Assembly: GCF_954871325.1 (NCBI RefSeq)
Contig: NC_088775.1
Coordinates: 9,835,561-9,899,560 of the forward strand
Origin: Gordionus sp. m RMFG-2023
Taxonomy: Eukaryota; Nematomorpha; Gordioida; Chordodea; Parachordodidae
Direction of reading: 5' to 3'
DNA length: 64,000 bases
The translations under genes were made by a program, and so were the position numbers. Every line of letters begins with the position of its first letter. The stretch's first letter is position 1. The notes below the pieces were generated by a model. It worked only from the letters and a program-made list of their open reading frames with translations. It made no database searches and had not been told where the DNA came from. Shown piece by piece: positions 12,964-24,300 of the stretch.

Positions 12964-13519
12964 CAGGGTTGCCAGGTCACAATTTTTTCATGAAGTTGAT
13001 ATCTACCGAATTCAACTCATGTACTACATTTTTCCAAATTTAATATATCCCAAAATTTATCATAAAATCCCACATTAAATTTTTTTAAAAAAATTATGTT
13101 TTAAAATTATTCCAATGATAAAAGTTTGTATAATAAAATTACATTTTTATAAGAATATTTAAATAATAATAATATCCTTTGAGACGATTAATTAATAAAG
13201 TCATTAAAAGATTAAAAAACATTTTTTTTGAAAAATTTTATTAATATATTTTTGTTTTAATAGAATGTAATAAATAAGGAAAAATGATTTTTTTGACCCG
13301 GATTTATTAAGGCAAATAGAAATTTAAATTGTATAAATATTTGAAAAACCAAATCCGTAAATTAGTATTTTTCTTTAGACTGTGCTCTTAGCTTCTTTTT
13401 TAACTCTGCCAAAGACAGGGAAAAGTGGGAGTGGATTGGGGGGGGGGGGATTAGGATAGAAACACACCAATTTTTTTTATATTGGCTACAAATTGGCTAA
13501 TTTTTATCAGGCAGCCCTG
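12964..13519. mobile_element. Non-autonomous hAT-like element with degenerate 8-bp TSD
   Basis: The left end CAGGGTTGCCAGG and the right end (complement of CAGGGCTGCCTGA) are inverted repeats of about 13 bp. The 8 bases outside are TTCATGTC on the left and CTCATGCC on the right (6 of 8 match), as expected for an old hAT target-site duplication. The 556-bp body has no coding capacity and includes a 12-G run at 13438-13449. Confidence 0.6.
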
Positions 13520-15806
13520 CTCATGCCGTTAAAATGTAGATATCGCAAAGATGATCCAAAAATGCTTGATGCTTATTTATTATGTATAATTTTTTTTTTA
13601 AATATAAGGGATTCTTATTAGATAGCACCGGCACCGTTAATATTCAATCCATAAATCTGAATATGATTTATACGAGGCTAAAAAAAATATCTTAAGACGT
13701 GTCCTGGTTGGTACCTTTTTCGTTTAGATGTCTATTCAGATTATTTTTAAACTAGGGCCCCAATCTTATTCTGTTTTGTTTTAAGTGTGTAAACTAATTC
13801 CTAATAGTTCTATTTCTTAAAATTCTTTGAGGAAGTTATATAGACGCCTAAACAGATTTCTGTTAGAAATAAGACGAGTCAAGATCTTAGCTGTCATTTG
13901 ATTTTTCCAAAAGTCCGGCTAATAAATTGAAAATTGTCATTTAAATAATATCGAACTATTTAAATCGATTCTTAACCCAAGAATCCGTTTAAATATTATA
14001 AAAAAAATCAATATTTTATTTATACCTTTTCATAGAGGCATTAATAACATAAAATCTGCTAGCGATACTAAAATAATTAAAAATATTTTGTTTTTAATTA
14101 CCAACAAAAATTAGTTATAAATTAATAATTATAAACTGATAGTAATTATATATAATTAGTATAAAAATATTACTTCATTTTATATTTCATAATTGTAGGC
14201 GGGTTACAAACTACTAAAATACGTCTAATAATTATTTAAGCTCCATCAAGACTTATGATATATTAGCGATACCTATCAGCAGATATATAATTTACCTTTA
14301 TTTAGTAAACACCGATATCTCATTCTCAACTATGAAAATGCATTAGGAGAATTGGCTAAAGTTCCAATAACAATTAAACTGAAAATTTAATTTATAGAAT
14401 TTTTTTTTACCACGCACAGGTCTACCTACCCATTTTATTTAACTTTGACTTATTTCTTTTATTTATATATATATATATAATTCATATAATTTTTTTCTAT
14501 ATTTGAATCTTTTAAGATATTTAAACATTTTTTTGAAAATTCGCAACTTTACTACCTTAGCGATAAAATTACTTTATTAAATAGTGAGTTTATTAGTAAA
14601 ATAAAAAAAAATGCAGATTTCTTAAGGAAAACTCAATATATTAAAAAATTTATATATTTTTTTTGTTGTTTCCTTGTGTTATTATATTTATAGAGTTCGT
14701 AAAGCAAATGTAAAATATTGAAGTAAAAACTCACACCCGAAGGCCGTAATTTTTAAAACATTGGACACCTAATATCCTGGTCATTAATTTATATACTCAA
14801 ATAATTTTTAAATTTGGTAAATTTAATCTAATCCGATCCAAATGTAGAATGTGAACAAAAAAATTGAATAAAATTTTGGATGATTATTCAAGGAAATTTA
14901 TAAATGTAAACAGGTTAAAAAATTTTCGCCATCCTTTTTGCCATCCTTTTCGCCATCATTTTGAATAAATTTTATTTTAATTACCTTTTATTATAAAAAG
15001 GAGTAAAAAGGAAATGTAATGTTTAATATCATTTTATTATTTCACAGGTATAGTAATATATAAATTGTAACATAAATTTATTAATTAAATCTAAACATAA
15101 AAAAAAATTGCTTGTAATTTATGATATAGCCATATAGTAGAAAAATTATGTAATTAAGTTGTAAAAATTAACGTAGTATTATAATGTCAGATAATTCAAT
15201 TTTATATTAATTCTCAGAATTAAATTTACTTTTATTACATAACAGTTTATTCAGTATTATACATTAATAAATTTATATTTGATTTTGCCTAAATGTTTTC
15301 CATATTAAGGCTCCTGCAATAATGACTTTTAATATTTTTCAAAAGTACGCAAATAATAGGTAAAATTTATAATGACTGTGCGATGTGATGCAATAAATTA
15401 AATCATTATAGATTATAAATTTTACCTCATATTTTCCTGCTTTTGAAAAATGCATAACCATGCGTATTGCATAGGTGATGAGCGCTTACTATAAATGAGG
15501 GTTTAAGGCTTCAAAAAGGGTTTCTTCCTTTTTATAAATTTACTCACCCGAAATTATTTTTAGCTCGCTGCCTCAATTTTCTTAGTTTTACATAATTCTT
15601 CTCTAATAATTTCCTCTTTTTTTTACTATTCTGATCCTCCTATTAGCTAATAATAAAAAAAAGGTGGCCTATAATAAATAAATAAATTGTATAACAAAGT
15701 GTTTGATCATACATTAAACAATACCAGAAAGAAAGAAGAAAAGAAATGTATTAATATATATGTATATAAATTATAATAAAATTTGTATTATAATATAAAA
15801 TGAATC
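13520..15806. other. AT-rich non-coding stretch
   Basis: No gene recognised. A 12-bp unit close to CGCCATCCTTTT is repeated about three times at 14928-14965. A (TA)n tract lies near 14465-14480. Confidence 0.55.
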
Positions 15807-15952
15807 TTACCCTGCATTCACAGTTAGTGCGAATTCGGGGCTCGGCGAAGTATAAAAAATATGCACGAATTCGCTAGCTGAGTATATAAAATGCGGTATT
15901 TTTTTTATACTTAGCCGCGAATTCGCACTAACTGTGAATGAAGGGTTAGATG
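15807..15952. repeat. Family C small MITE, copy 2
   Basis: Left end ACCCTGCATTCACAGTTAGT continues GCGAATTCG. The right end reads CGAATTCGCACTAACTGTGA ATGAAGGGT, an inverted copy of about 45 bp. The centre repeats the GAATTCGC motif. It is related to the copy at 5697. Confidence 0.75.
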
Positions 15953-16289
15953 ATAATTGAAAACATTCGGTCGACAGTCTATAATCGTTCAAAATTTAAC
16001 ATCGAGATCGAAAGTCATAAGTTAGAATAATAAAATCCATTAGGGAGTTTGAACATTAATTTTTATATAAAGAAGGATACACCTAATTAAAAAAATAAAT
16101 TTATAAATTGAGGGGGGGGGATATTATATTTTTTCTTAGCCTCTCTAGGGTCCTTTTTAATTTCAAAAATAAAATTAAAATTTAGACCTCATTTAATTTA
16201 TAATAAATAGTAAAGTAAATTAGAGATTGGAAAAAATAAATCTAATAATTAAAGGGTTTTATTATCAGATATAGCAAATAATAATAATT
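15953..16289. other. Non-coding stretch
   Basis: Nothing recognised apart from a 9-G run at 16112-16120. Confidence 0.5.
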
Positions 16290-16490
16290 AATGGCCGAGC
16301 CATGTTTATATTTTTTTAAATAAACCCAGGCCGGGCCTAAATTTTTTTTAAAAAATAACTGGGACAGGTCATGTATTTTAAAACCAATTTTTAAATCGTC
16401 ATTATAGCTATAAAAATTAAAAATATATAATATATTTTAAAAAAATCCGGGCCGGGCCTTGCCTTACAATTGTACCTTTGCAGGTCTATA
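16290..16490. repeat. Family G repeat, copy 5
   Basis: CCCAGGCCGGGCC on the left and CGGGCCGGGCCTTGCC then TTTGCAGGTCTATAAT on the right bracket an AT-rich core. The right end matches the family terminus. Confidence 0.55.
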
Positions 16491-16559
16491 ATGTGCACAA
16501 AAAAATTATAGGCAGCTATTCTTTAAAAAAAAGAATAATAATAAAAGATAATAATTTAT

Positions 16560-16925
16560 ATTATACTTCTCAATTTAATCAGACAATCTCTAGTCATTGA
16601 ATTTGATTTATTGCAAATCTTATATCCTTCGAAATATTTTCAATTTTGTACAGCCAAGCTTCTTATTAATATTCCAAAAAAGTTGCCTTTCTCAGCTCTA
16701 ATCAAAGCCTGTACTTCTACTTTCCACTCATGTTTGAGCACCATCATAGCTTTGCTCAGTAAAAATTCGAGGAATAGATTCATGGAACTATTTTTGCATA
16801 TTGCATTTTTTTTAATATCAAAACCAGTTGTGTTACCATATATCTTTTTAACAAAACTATTGCTTCTGACTTCGAATCATCATATGTACCATCAACTACA
16901 TTTGAAAAACACTTGTTAAAATTAA
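16560..16925 (-). mobile_element. hAT (zf-MYM type) transposase remnant
   Basis: On the minus strand, disordered frames contain EQSYDGAQ, the counterpart of the RGQxYDGASNMSG block of zf-MYM/TTF hAT transposases. Upstream is VVDGTYDDSKSEAIVLLKRY, with IENISKDIRFAINQ downstream. Several frame breaks make it a dead fragment. The plus-strand open frame over 16611-16919 is its shadow. Confidence 0.5.
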
Positions 16926-18584
16926 TTTTCTTCTTGAATTTTTTATGTCCATATTTTTCATGATTTCAATGAAAATATATAAATTATTATACGACAATAT
17001 ATCGAATAAAATTTGGATTATAATTGTTTATCTCCCTTTTTTTCTTCATTTTTTAAAATATACAATTTGTAGACAGGTTTCGAGTTTACAATTAGTTTAA
17101 TAATGAACTATATCAAAGCTTTTCTTTATATAGATAATATTTAGCCCACCATGTCTCTAATATTATCTGCCCATTTATCATCTCTATATTATGGTAAGCA
17201 TTTTTACCTATCTGGTTAATATTTTTGGGCATATTTGAAATTGGAAAAATAATTTTATAAGACAATAATTCTTTTGGTAAAATTCAAATTTTAAGAAGTA
17301 GTTGCTCTGGATACGCCCTTCGATGTAGAGGCCACTGTAACAATCCCAGAATTAACCTTATTAAATATATATATATACAAAGTCATGTAGGGTAGAGTTT
17401 CATCCCTGCCCGGGACTCGATAATATCATCAATTTAATATAGGCTCGTAATAATGTATTTAAAAAATGAAGAGACTAATATAATTGAATAATACCCCCTC
17501 CCCCACTTTTCGTGATTGTGGTCACTAGCTGATCATTCAATATCAAGCATCGTTTATTATTCAGTTTTTAACCGAATAATATGGACTGTTTAATTTTATA
17601 ATATTTTATGATTATCATTTCTAGATCATAAAATAATAACCAGAAATTTCTCTTTACATTAATTTTCCAAAGGCCATCATGTTCCTGCTTTTATCGAAAG
17701 TTACATTGGCTTACATATTACCCAGAGCAGTAGGAAATAAAGGCTCTTTTAACAATAGCTTCTTTATAAGTATATATTAAAAATTGATAGTTTTGGTAAC
17801 TTCTCTGATTGAGACTTTTCACCTGGCACAGTGATTGTTTTGTTATCAGGATGGTTTCACTGCAAAATGATTGGTGGCCGAACTTCTTTTAGATAAGTTA
17901 GACAAGGCAATATTCACAAAATTTAATATTTATATTAAAATTCCTTTTACAGATTTTTTAAACAATTATATTAATATTTAATTCAAAAAATAAAATTAGA
18001 ATATTATTATCTCTGTTTCTTTTGTCTGTAAGGATAAAAAAGATATATTTAAAACGTCCTTCTCTTGTTATAATAATTTATAATATACAAATAACCAAAA
18101 TATAATCTTTTGTAAAAAAAAATAATTTTCTTGAAACTATTGGTAATATTTAAAAAAAATTAATAGCCATAACAGCCGATATGTAAATCACAATAAAATA
18201 TAGAATTAAACATTATATGATGATTTACAATGTTAATCAAAATATCGTTCATAAATGAAAATTTAACCTACTTTGCGATGTGCCAATTCTTCAATAATTT
18301 GTTCTGAATGTGAATTAAATCTCGATATATATTAAATGAAACTAGTCCATTCAATCGATTTTAAGATGTCGTACTTTTGAGATAGGTTATTACTCTCCAT
18401 GAAGATCCTTATTTGTACTTGGTTTGGTTTACAAAATATACAGTATATATTGGGGAAAACGAAATTATATTTTAGTGTGCAATGCTTTAATTTTTTTAAA
18501 AAAAATAAACATATTTTTATTTTAAAATATATATAATCATATTCCAATTATAAACTATAATGTAATAAAAATATACTCATTCTA
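16926..18584. other. AT-rich non-coding stretch
   Basis: No gene recognised between the two hAT remnants. The minus-strand frame at 18332-18547 could be further decayed hAT sequence but shows no motif. Confidence 0.5.
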
Positions 18585-19450
18585 TTAAAACAAAACTGGG
18601 ACTACAAGCCAAAAAACATAATAATTATAGTAATTTAAATATTTTGTTTCTTTTGGAAGATTTTCTACTAAAATTAATCTTTCATGCCAAGATTTAAATT
18701 CTGAAATTAATAGGCTTTCAGATACATTTATATCTTCTAAATAAAATTTAGCTAAATATTTAATTTTTTCATTGTCAAGATATAAAATATTCTCAAAGGG
18801 ATATATAGTTAATCGTATTTGTAATTTGGATGGAGCCATTTGACAAATCACAAATCGCTCATAGATTTGAGTCAAAAATATAACTTAAAAGTAGAATAAA
18901 AACGGTTATTAGAGTAATCTCAATTGAGTCTACATTAATATTGCAACCATTTGCTTGTCTAGGTACAAGTCTAGACTTGTGAATCTCAAAATCATATAAT
19001 TTCACTTTCGCCTAAACAATCACATAAATCTCTTAAAATGGTCGATATAATATATTAGTTATCTAAATTGTAATATAATAATATTCGCAATTCTCAAATC
19101 TTCAGCCAAATCAATATTATATATTTCTGAAAAATATTGCATAAAATTGTTGTGTAATTAAATAATTTATTAATAAATTCCAATGCAAAAATAATCGGCC
19201 GTCGTATTGATACTAATTATTTATCTCCTTCATATAAAATATCTGGTTGAGTCATTCCATTTATCTCCTTCAGATAAAATATCTGGTTGAGTCATTCCAT
19301 TTAGCTCCTTCAGATAAAATATCTGGTTCAGCCATTCTACCATTTCTCCAAAGGCATTAAAAATAGGCTCTTCTAGAAAATGATAACCGCTTGGTGTCGA
19401 AGGTTCTATCTTATCAGCCACACCTTTTACATTTTCTTTCTTCTTGTAGC
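18585..19450 (-). mobile_element. hAT (zf-MYM type) transposase remnant with internal tandem repeat
   Basis: The minus strand holds HFLEEPIFNAFGEMVEWLNQ (about 19380-19320) and then, at 18875-18620, NEKIKYLAKFYLEDINVSES and LISEFKSWHERL. The latter is the counterpart of the L-ELYxED...ELExW block that precedes the hAT dimerisation domain. The first piece parallels LEELIINAITEISQWLERN in the hAT at 55621-57485, so the two elements belong to one group and lie in the same orientation. The order of pieces fits one transposase whose middle and ends are lost. Confidence 0.6.
19221..19340. repeat. 40-bp tandem repeat, three units
   Basis: The unit TTATCTCCTTCAGATAAAAT plus ATCTGGTTGAGTCATTCCAT occurs at 19221, 19261 and 19301, with few differences between units. 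It sits inside the hAT remnant and repeats a short piece of its former coding strand. Confidence 0.9.
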
Positions 19451-21060
19451 AAAAGAAGTCTCAGAAATAATCCTTCCAACAAACTCTGCCTCTTTGGATA
19501 TCTTAAAATTCCACACCCTAGAATTGTTGCCTAATCATTATTAGTAAAGATAAATTAAATAGAATTTTTTTTCTGGTTTACAAAATAATCCTATATCCAC
19601 ATTTTTGTTTAAAAAAATGTAAGAAAATATACTTTAAAATTTGGTGATAGAATATTAATATAAAGAGAAGAAAATTTAAAATAAAATTTTAACTTTTTGA
19701 TAAATTAAAAATAGAAAATAGCCTATTTAAAATAAAATACTTTGCAATTCACCCTGGCTACCGGCCTGAACTATTTCAAACATCTTATTTAAAGCTGATG
19801 AGCGGTTATTTTTCCAAATTATAATAATTATATTATGAAATCTCTAAAGGTGTTCCTTGTAACCACCCATTTAGATAACTTCATCTTGAATAAAATCTTA
19901 TTATGTTCAATATATTGATTGATACTGATCATAATCCTAATTTGACTAAATCACAAACATTCCAAAGTTTACACTGTAATTTTCAAATTTATTTAGTTTT
20001 ATTGAATTCCGGGATTTATTTTAAAACGAATTACATTTTTTCAAAAATATTCTTATTCTTATTTGAGTTATCAGAGGTCAGGCTCTCATATCTTTTTGAA
20101 ATGCTGAAAAGTCACTATTTTAGTGGTATATAACAACCCTTATTTTTTAAATTCCTCAACAGACATATATAAGTTATATATATATTTTTAATATGTGATA
20201 AATTAATTTTTGTAAAATTTTTAAGCTAAATAAAAATAATCAAAGATTTAAAGAAAATATTTTATTATTGTCAAATTAATTCCCCTTTAAAAATTAAATT
20301 TATTAGTAAAAAAAAATCCAATTTTTTTTTGCTCACAGTATTGATTCAAAAAAAAAATTACCGACATATAATTTAATAAAATTATGTATTTTTTAAACAT
20401 TCATTCGTCTAATGAAAGAATGATAAATATATTTTTTAGAAAATAAAATTAAAAATATACGGTATTCAGATTTGAATTAATGAAGCGTAGTTAATCATAT
20501 CAAATCATTTTTTTTAAAAAAATGGCCTTCACATTTCTCATACTCAAAAATTAATATAAAAAAATGACCCCTTTGGTGACTATAAAAAAAATGAACAAAT
20601 CATAATTTTTGTATATTTTATTTATATCGATTTTGTTTTTAAAAAGTCATTAAATTGATTAAAATATATATATTTTATTTAAAAAAATAAAATATAAAAA
20701 CTACGGGACCGGAGGGACAAAAAATTTTAAATTTCAAAAAACAAAATTATTTAAAAAAAAAAGTTTTAAGTTGTCTTAAGTAAACATCCAATCCAATCTT
20801 ATTATTATAGCGTATCAATATTAAACACCTCTTATGTCAAAATCTGTTTTATTATTTTTTTCTTAAAGTAAAAAGAAAAATGGTTGTCTTAAAATAATTG
20901 CTAGATAAGAACTTAATCATAAATTTATAATTAAAAGTTTTGCAACTGACGCTTAAAGCATAATAACAGCAAGGATAAGTCCTATTCTTTTAAAATAATT
21001 CTTTAATCTTACGCCGGCATTTTAAATTTTTGGCTCAACTTGGGAAAAGATAAATGTGTT
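19451..21060. other. AT-rich non-coding stretch 3' of the cyclase gene
   Basis: No gene recognised. A possible cyclase polyadenylation signal (AATAAA on the minus strand) is at 21068-21073, about 50 bp past the stop codon. Such hexamers are common by chance in DNA this AT-rich. Confidence 0.45.
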
Positions 21061-21122
21061 TAACGATTTTATTTTTTATAAAAAATAGATTTCAAAAAGT
21101 ATGAAGAATAATAAAATTCATT

Positions 21123-21315
21123 TTAAAATTTGTTGAATAATTTTTGGTATCTCGCGAGCGCCCACATAGGAAAGATATTTTTATAGTTCGTGAAAATGAT
21201 AGCCGTAGTTTTGTTAAATACCCCGGTATTGGGTTCTTTGGGCCAATCACCATTTGGCAGTTGAGATTTTTTCAAAAGATGTATTCCTCTGTCTATAACA
21301 CCTTGATCTGGGTAA
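21123..21315 (-). CDS. LSS: Cyclase exon 11 (last, with stop)
   Basis: It encodes YPDQGVIDRGIHLLKKSQLP, NGDW, then GVFNKTTAIIFTNYKNIFPM and WALARYQKLFNKF before the TAA at 21123-21125. This is the conserved C-terminal end of oxidosqualene cyclases (human ...[26 protein letters not shown]). The acceptor is TTTTAAG|T; it enters with one nucleotide completing a codon split from exon 10. Confidence 0.93.
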
Positions 21316-24300
21316 CTTAAAACATAATTTTATGGAAATTAGAATTTAGAATTATTGCATTCTATTTTTTTATGATAAATAATTCCAATAATATCTTACT
21401 GGTTACCTTATCTACCAAAATAAAAATATAAACTAATCCTAAAGGAGGGTTTAGCATTTTAATACCTTTTAGACAAAGGATAATTATAAAAATTAGGTCA
21501 CTTTTCATTTTTTTTCTTTAAAATCAGCGGACCTTAAAAAAAATAATATAGCTCTCACCCTTTCCCGAGTCAAAATATAGCAGTCATTTACAACGATTGA
21601 AGCTAAGATTAAAGTGTTTTTTTTATTACTTGACGCTCATTAAACCTAACAAGGCCCACGCGGTTTGAACGATATTGTATTTAAGGCTAGGCGTGTACTT
21701 TCTCAAAGGACAAGAGGTAAAATCTTCGCCCCAGCCTCCGTCATCTCTTTGATTTTTGACTAGAAATACGCAACCCTTAATCACGGCGGTCTTTCTCCTT
21801 TTAATGCAAAAAGAGCGCATTATATAAATTTTAGTGAAATGATATATGCGGAAATCAAACGCTTCGAAGCCCAGCTGATGGAGAATAATAAGCCGTTTTG
21901 GGCTAGAGATCGTTATTTTTCATTAGTTGGCGTTATAGTAAAAAAGTAACCATTTAAAATTTAGCGAATGTGAAAATTAATATACGGAATATACCGGCTA
22001 AAAAAAATGTATTCCTTTGCGTGAATATTAATCATATTAGGTAGTTAATATATAATTTGTATCTAAAAATAATCGAATATTAATTAATTGAACATACTTT
22101 TACAAAAGTGATGGTCAAACCCATCAAGAGGCTGGTAATATTCAAGTAAATAATAGTGATTTACCAAATTTCGTTAAAATCAATTTTTTTAAAAAAAGGT
22201 AACATTTATATATTTAAACATTTTTTTTCCGGTTATGGGTTACTTTATTTGAATATTTACTGATATAATATGTTGTCAAAATGTATTAGCAAATAATTAA
22301 TTTTTTTAAAAAGTAAAATAATAAAGGCGAAAAATGTAGAAATAGAGCTTACGGGAAAGGATAGGGGATAAAAAAAGGAAGCTAGGAATATGGAGGTTAT
22401 TCAATGGAAGAGATAAAACTTAGATAGTTAAAGCAAATAATGGCCGTAGCAAGTCTTTGACGTAAGAAGAGGGATTCTTTAGGCTGATCGGTTTTTTCGC
22501 GAATTCGTTTGCCTAATTTTTGAAAAAACGTTGAGCTTTGCTAGAAATCCCAAACCAGGAGCTGACCTCTTGACCAAGGAATTAAGGACATTCCATCAGG
22601 ACGTTTTCCATCGGTTCTAAAAATTCCGGTTAGTTCAAGTCTAGATGGAATGCCTGCTGATTTGAGGGCGCATAGTATGATGTCGTTGCATTTAGTGTGC
22701 CGTGAAAAACAGCCTCGACAAAATTATACAGGAATATAAATATTCATCTATTTATAATCCATAACCCACATCTCTCAAACCTTAAATTTAACATTAACCC
22801 TATTATCTAACCTATAATTCCGATTCCTTGTTCCAAACCAAATACTTGTTTATACATCCAATTAAAAAAATCTCCTTCAGTTGAACATTCCCTAAACTAA
22901 ACTATTATTAAAGAACTTCTCGATTTATTTGAACAGCAGGCCTTTCAAAATATTAAAAAGTATTGGGCAGAAAAAATTAAGGCTAATTAAGCTATCCTAA
23001 CAAAGGATTCACCCCCGACAAAGAATAGATTTGTCTCCTTCACCCAAGGACCTAAGAAACGTTTTGTCCAATTTAAATATTGTTATACATATAAACATTG
23101 CTATTTTAGGTTTTCAATTTTATTCATTACAATCTCCCCAAAATTTCATTTAATGTTACGGAACTTTCAAATTCTTTCAAACGTTGAAAATCTAAGGGAT
23201 CAGTTCGTTCCAATCCCAAGGTTGGCCAAGATTATCAGCTGTTTTAAGCCAACAAAGTAAAGTCTGAAATTCAAAAGATGAAACAAAACTATGGGACCAG
23301 ACGGGCTATCTTTTGAAGCATCGTTAGAACAGAAGGGTAGAAGCCTTGAAGCAATTGTTTATGAATCATGATGGAAGGCAAGATTCCAGCTAATTGGTGT
23401 GAGAGCATCATCCTACCCATCTACAAAGGTAAAGGTGATCCCCAAGAATACTCAAATTATAGTGGGATTAAGTTGATAAGTCATATATTGAAGAAAAATC
23501 GTTTTCAGGAGACTACGGGGTGAAGTGTGGGAATCCGGAAATCTATTAGGTTTTGAACAGGGTTGTTCGATCATTGACCCAATTTTTGCCCTCCGAACAT
23601 TGATAGAAAAATATGGAATGATGAAGAGAGAAGTGCATATAGTGTTCATCTGATATGATAGTGCATACACAAAATACGAATCAATTCAGCTTCAATGGTT
23701 AGATCGACCGTCAGAGACTCAAGGCCATTTCCCATAAAAATCGGGCTTCATAAAGAGCCAGGTTAAACCCCTTTCTACTTGAACTCATCTTCGATACTAT
23801 AATTAAGGGCCTGTAGAGGCTAGCATCATTGTCAATATTGTATGTAGATGACATTATGATATGCGAGCAAACCGAAGTGATGGCAGCACATCGGGTCCTT
23901 TTTTGGGCAGAGATTGGAGAAATATGGCACTCGCATCAGCTCTTTTAAGACAGTGTATCGTTGCTGGTAGGTGTCAAGAAACTATGCAACTTGCTCCATA
24001 TCCGAAATTGAGTTTATCTTGGGTCTATAATACATCAAGAAGAAGGTTGACATGACGAGGTTAACGCTAGAATATAGAAGGGTTGGATAAATGGAGAAGC
24101 ATATAAGAGGTGCTTTGTGATAGAGAGATGTAATTGTCGCTTAAAGATAAGGCATATCGAACTATGTCAGACCGGTCTTGTTTTATTGGTGTGAAACTGG
24201 GCACTGAGAGCTGCTGAAAAGATGTTGGATGTAATAGAAATGAGAATGATCCAAGGAGCCTACGATATACTAAGGATATACTAAGCTGGATTGTATAATT

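Noticed and set aside
13660-13900. Possible inverted-repeat element
   Set aside because: Facing blocks (CAATCTTATT / AATAAGACGA) are too short and poorly matched to define ends.
16611-16919. 102-codon plus-strand open frame
   Set aside because: It is the antisense shadow of a hAT transposase remnant on the minus strand.
19221-19340. Possible CRISPR-like array (three 40-bp units)
   Set aside because: The units are contiguous with no spacers and lie in a transposon remnant of an intron-bearing genome.
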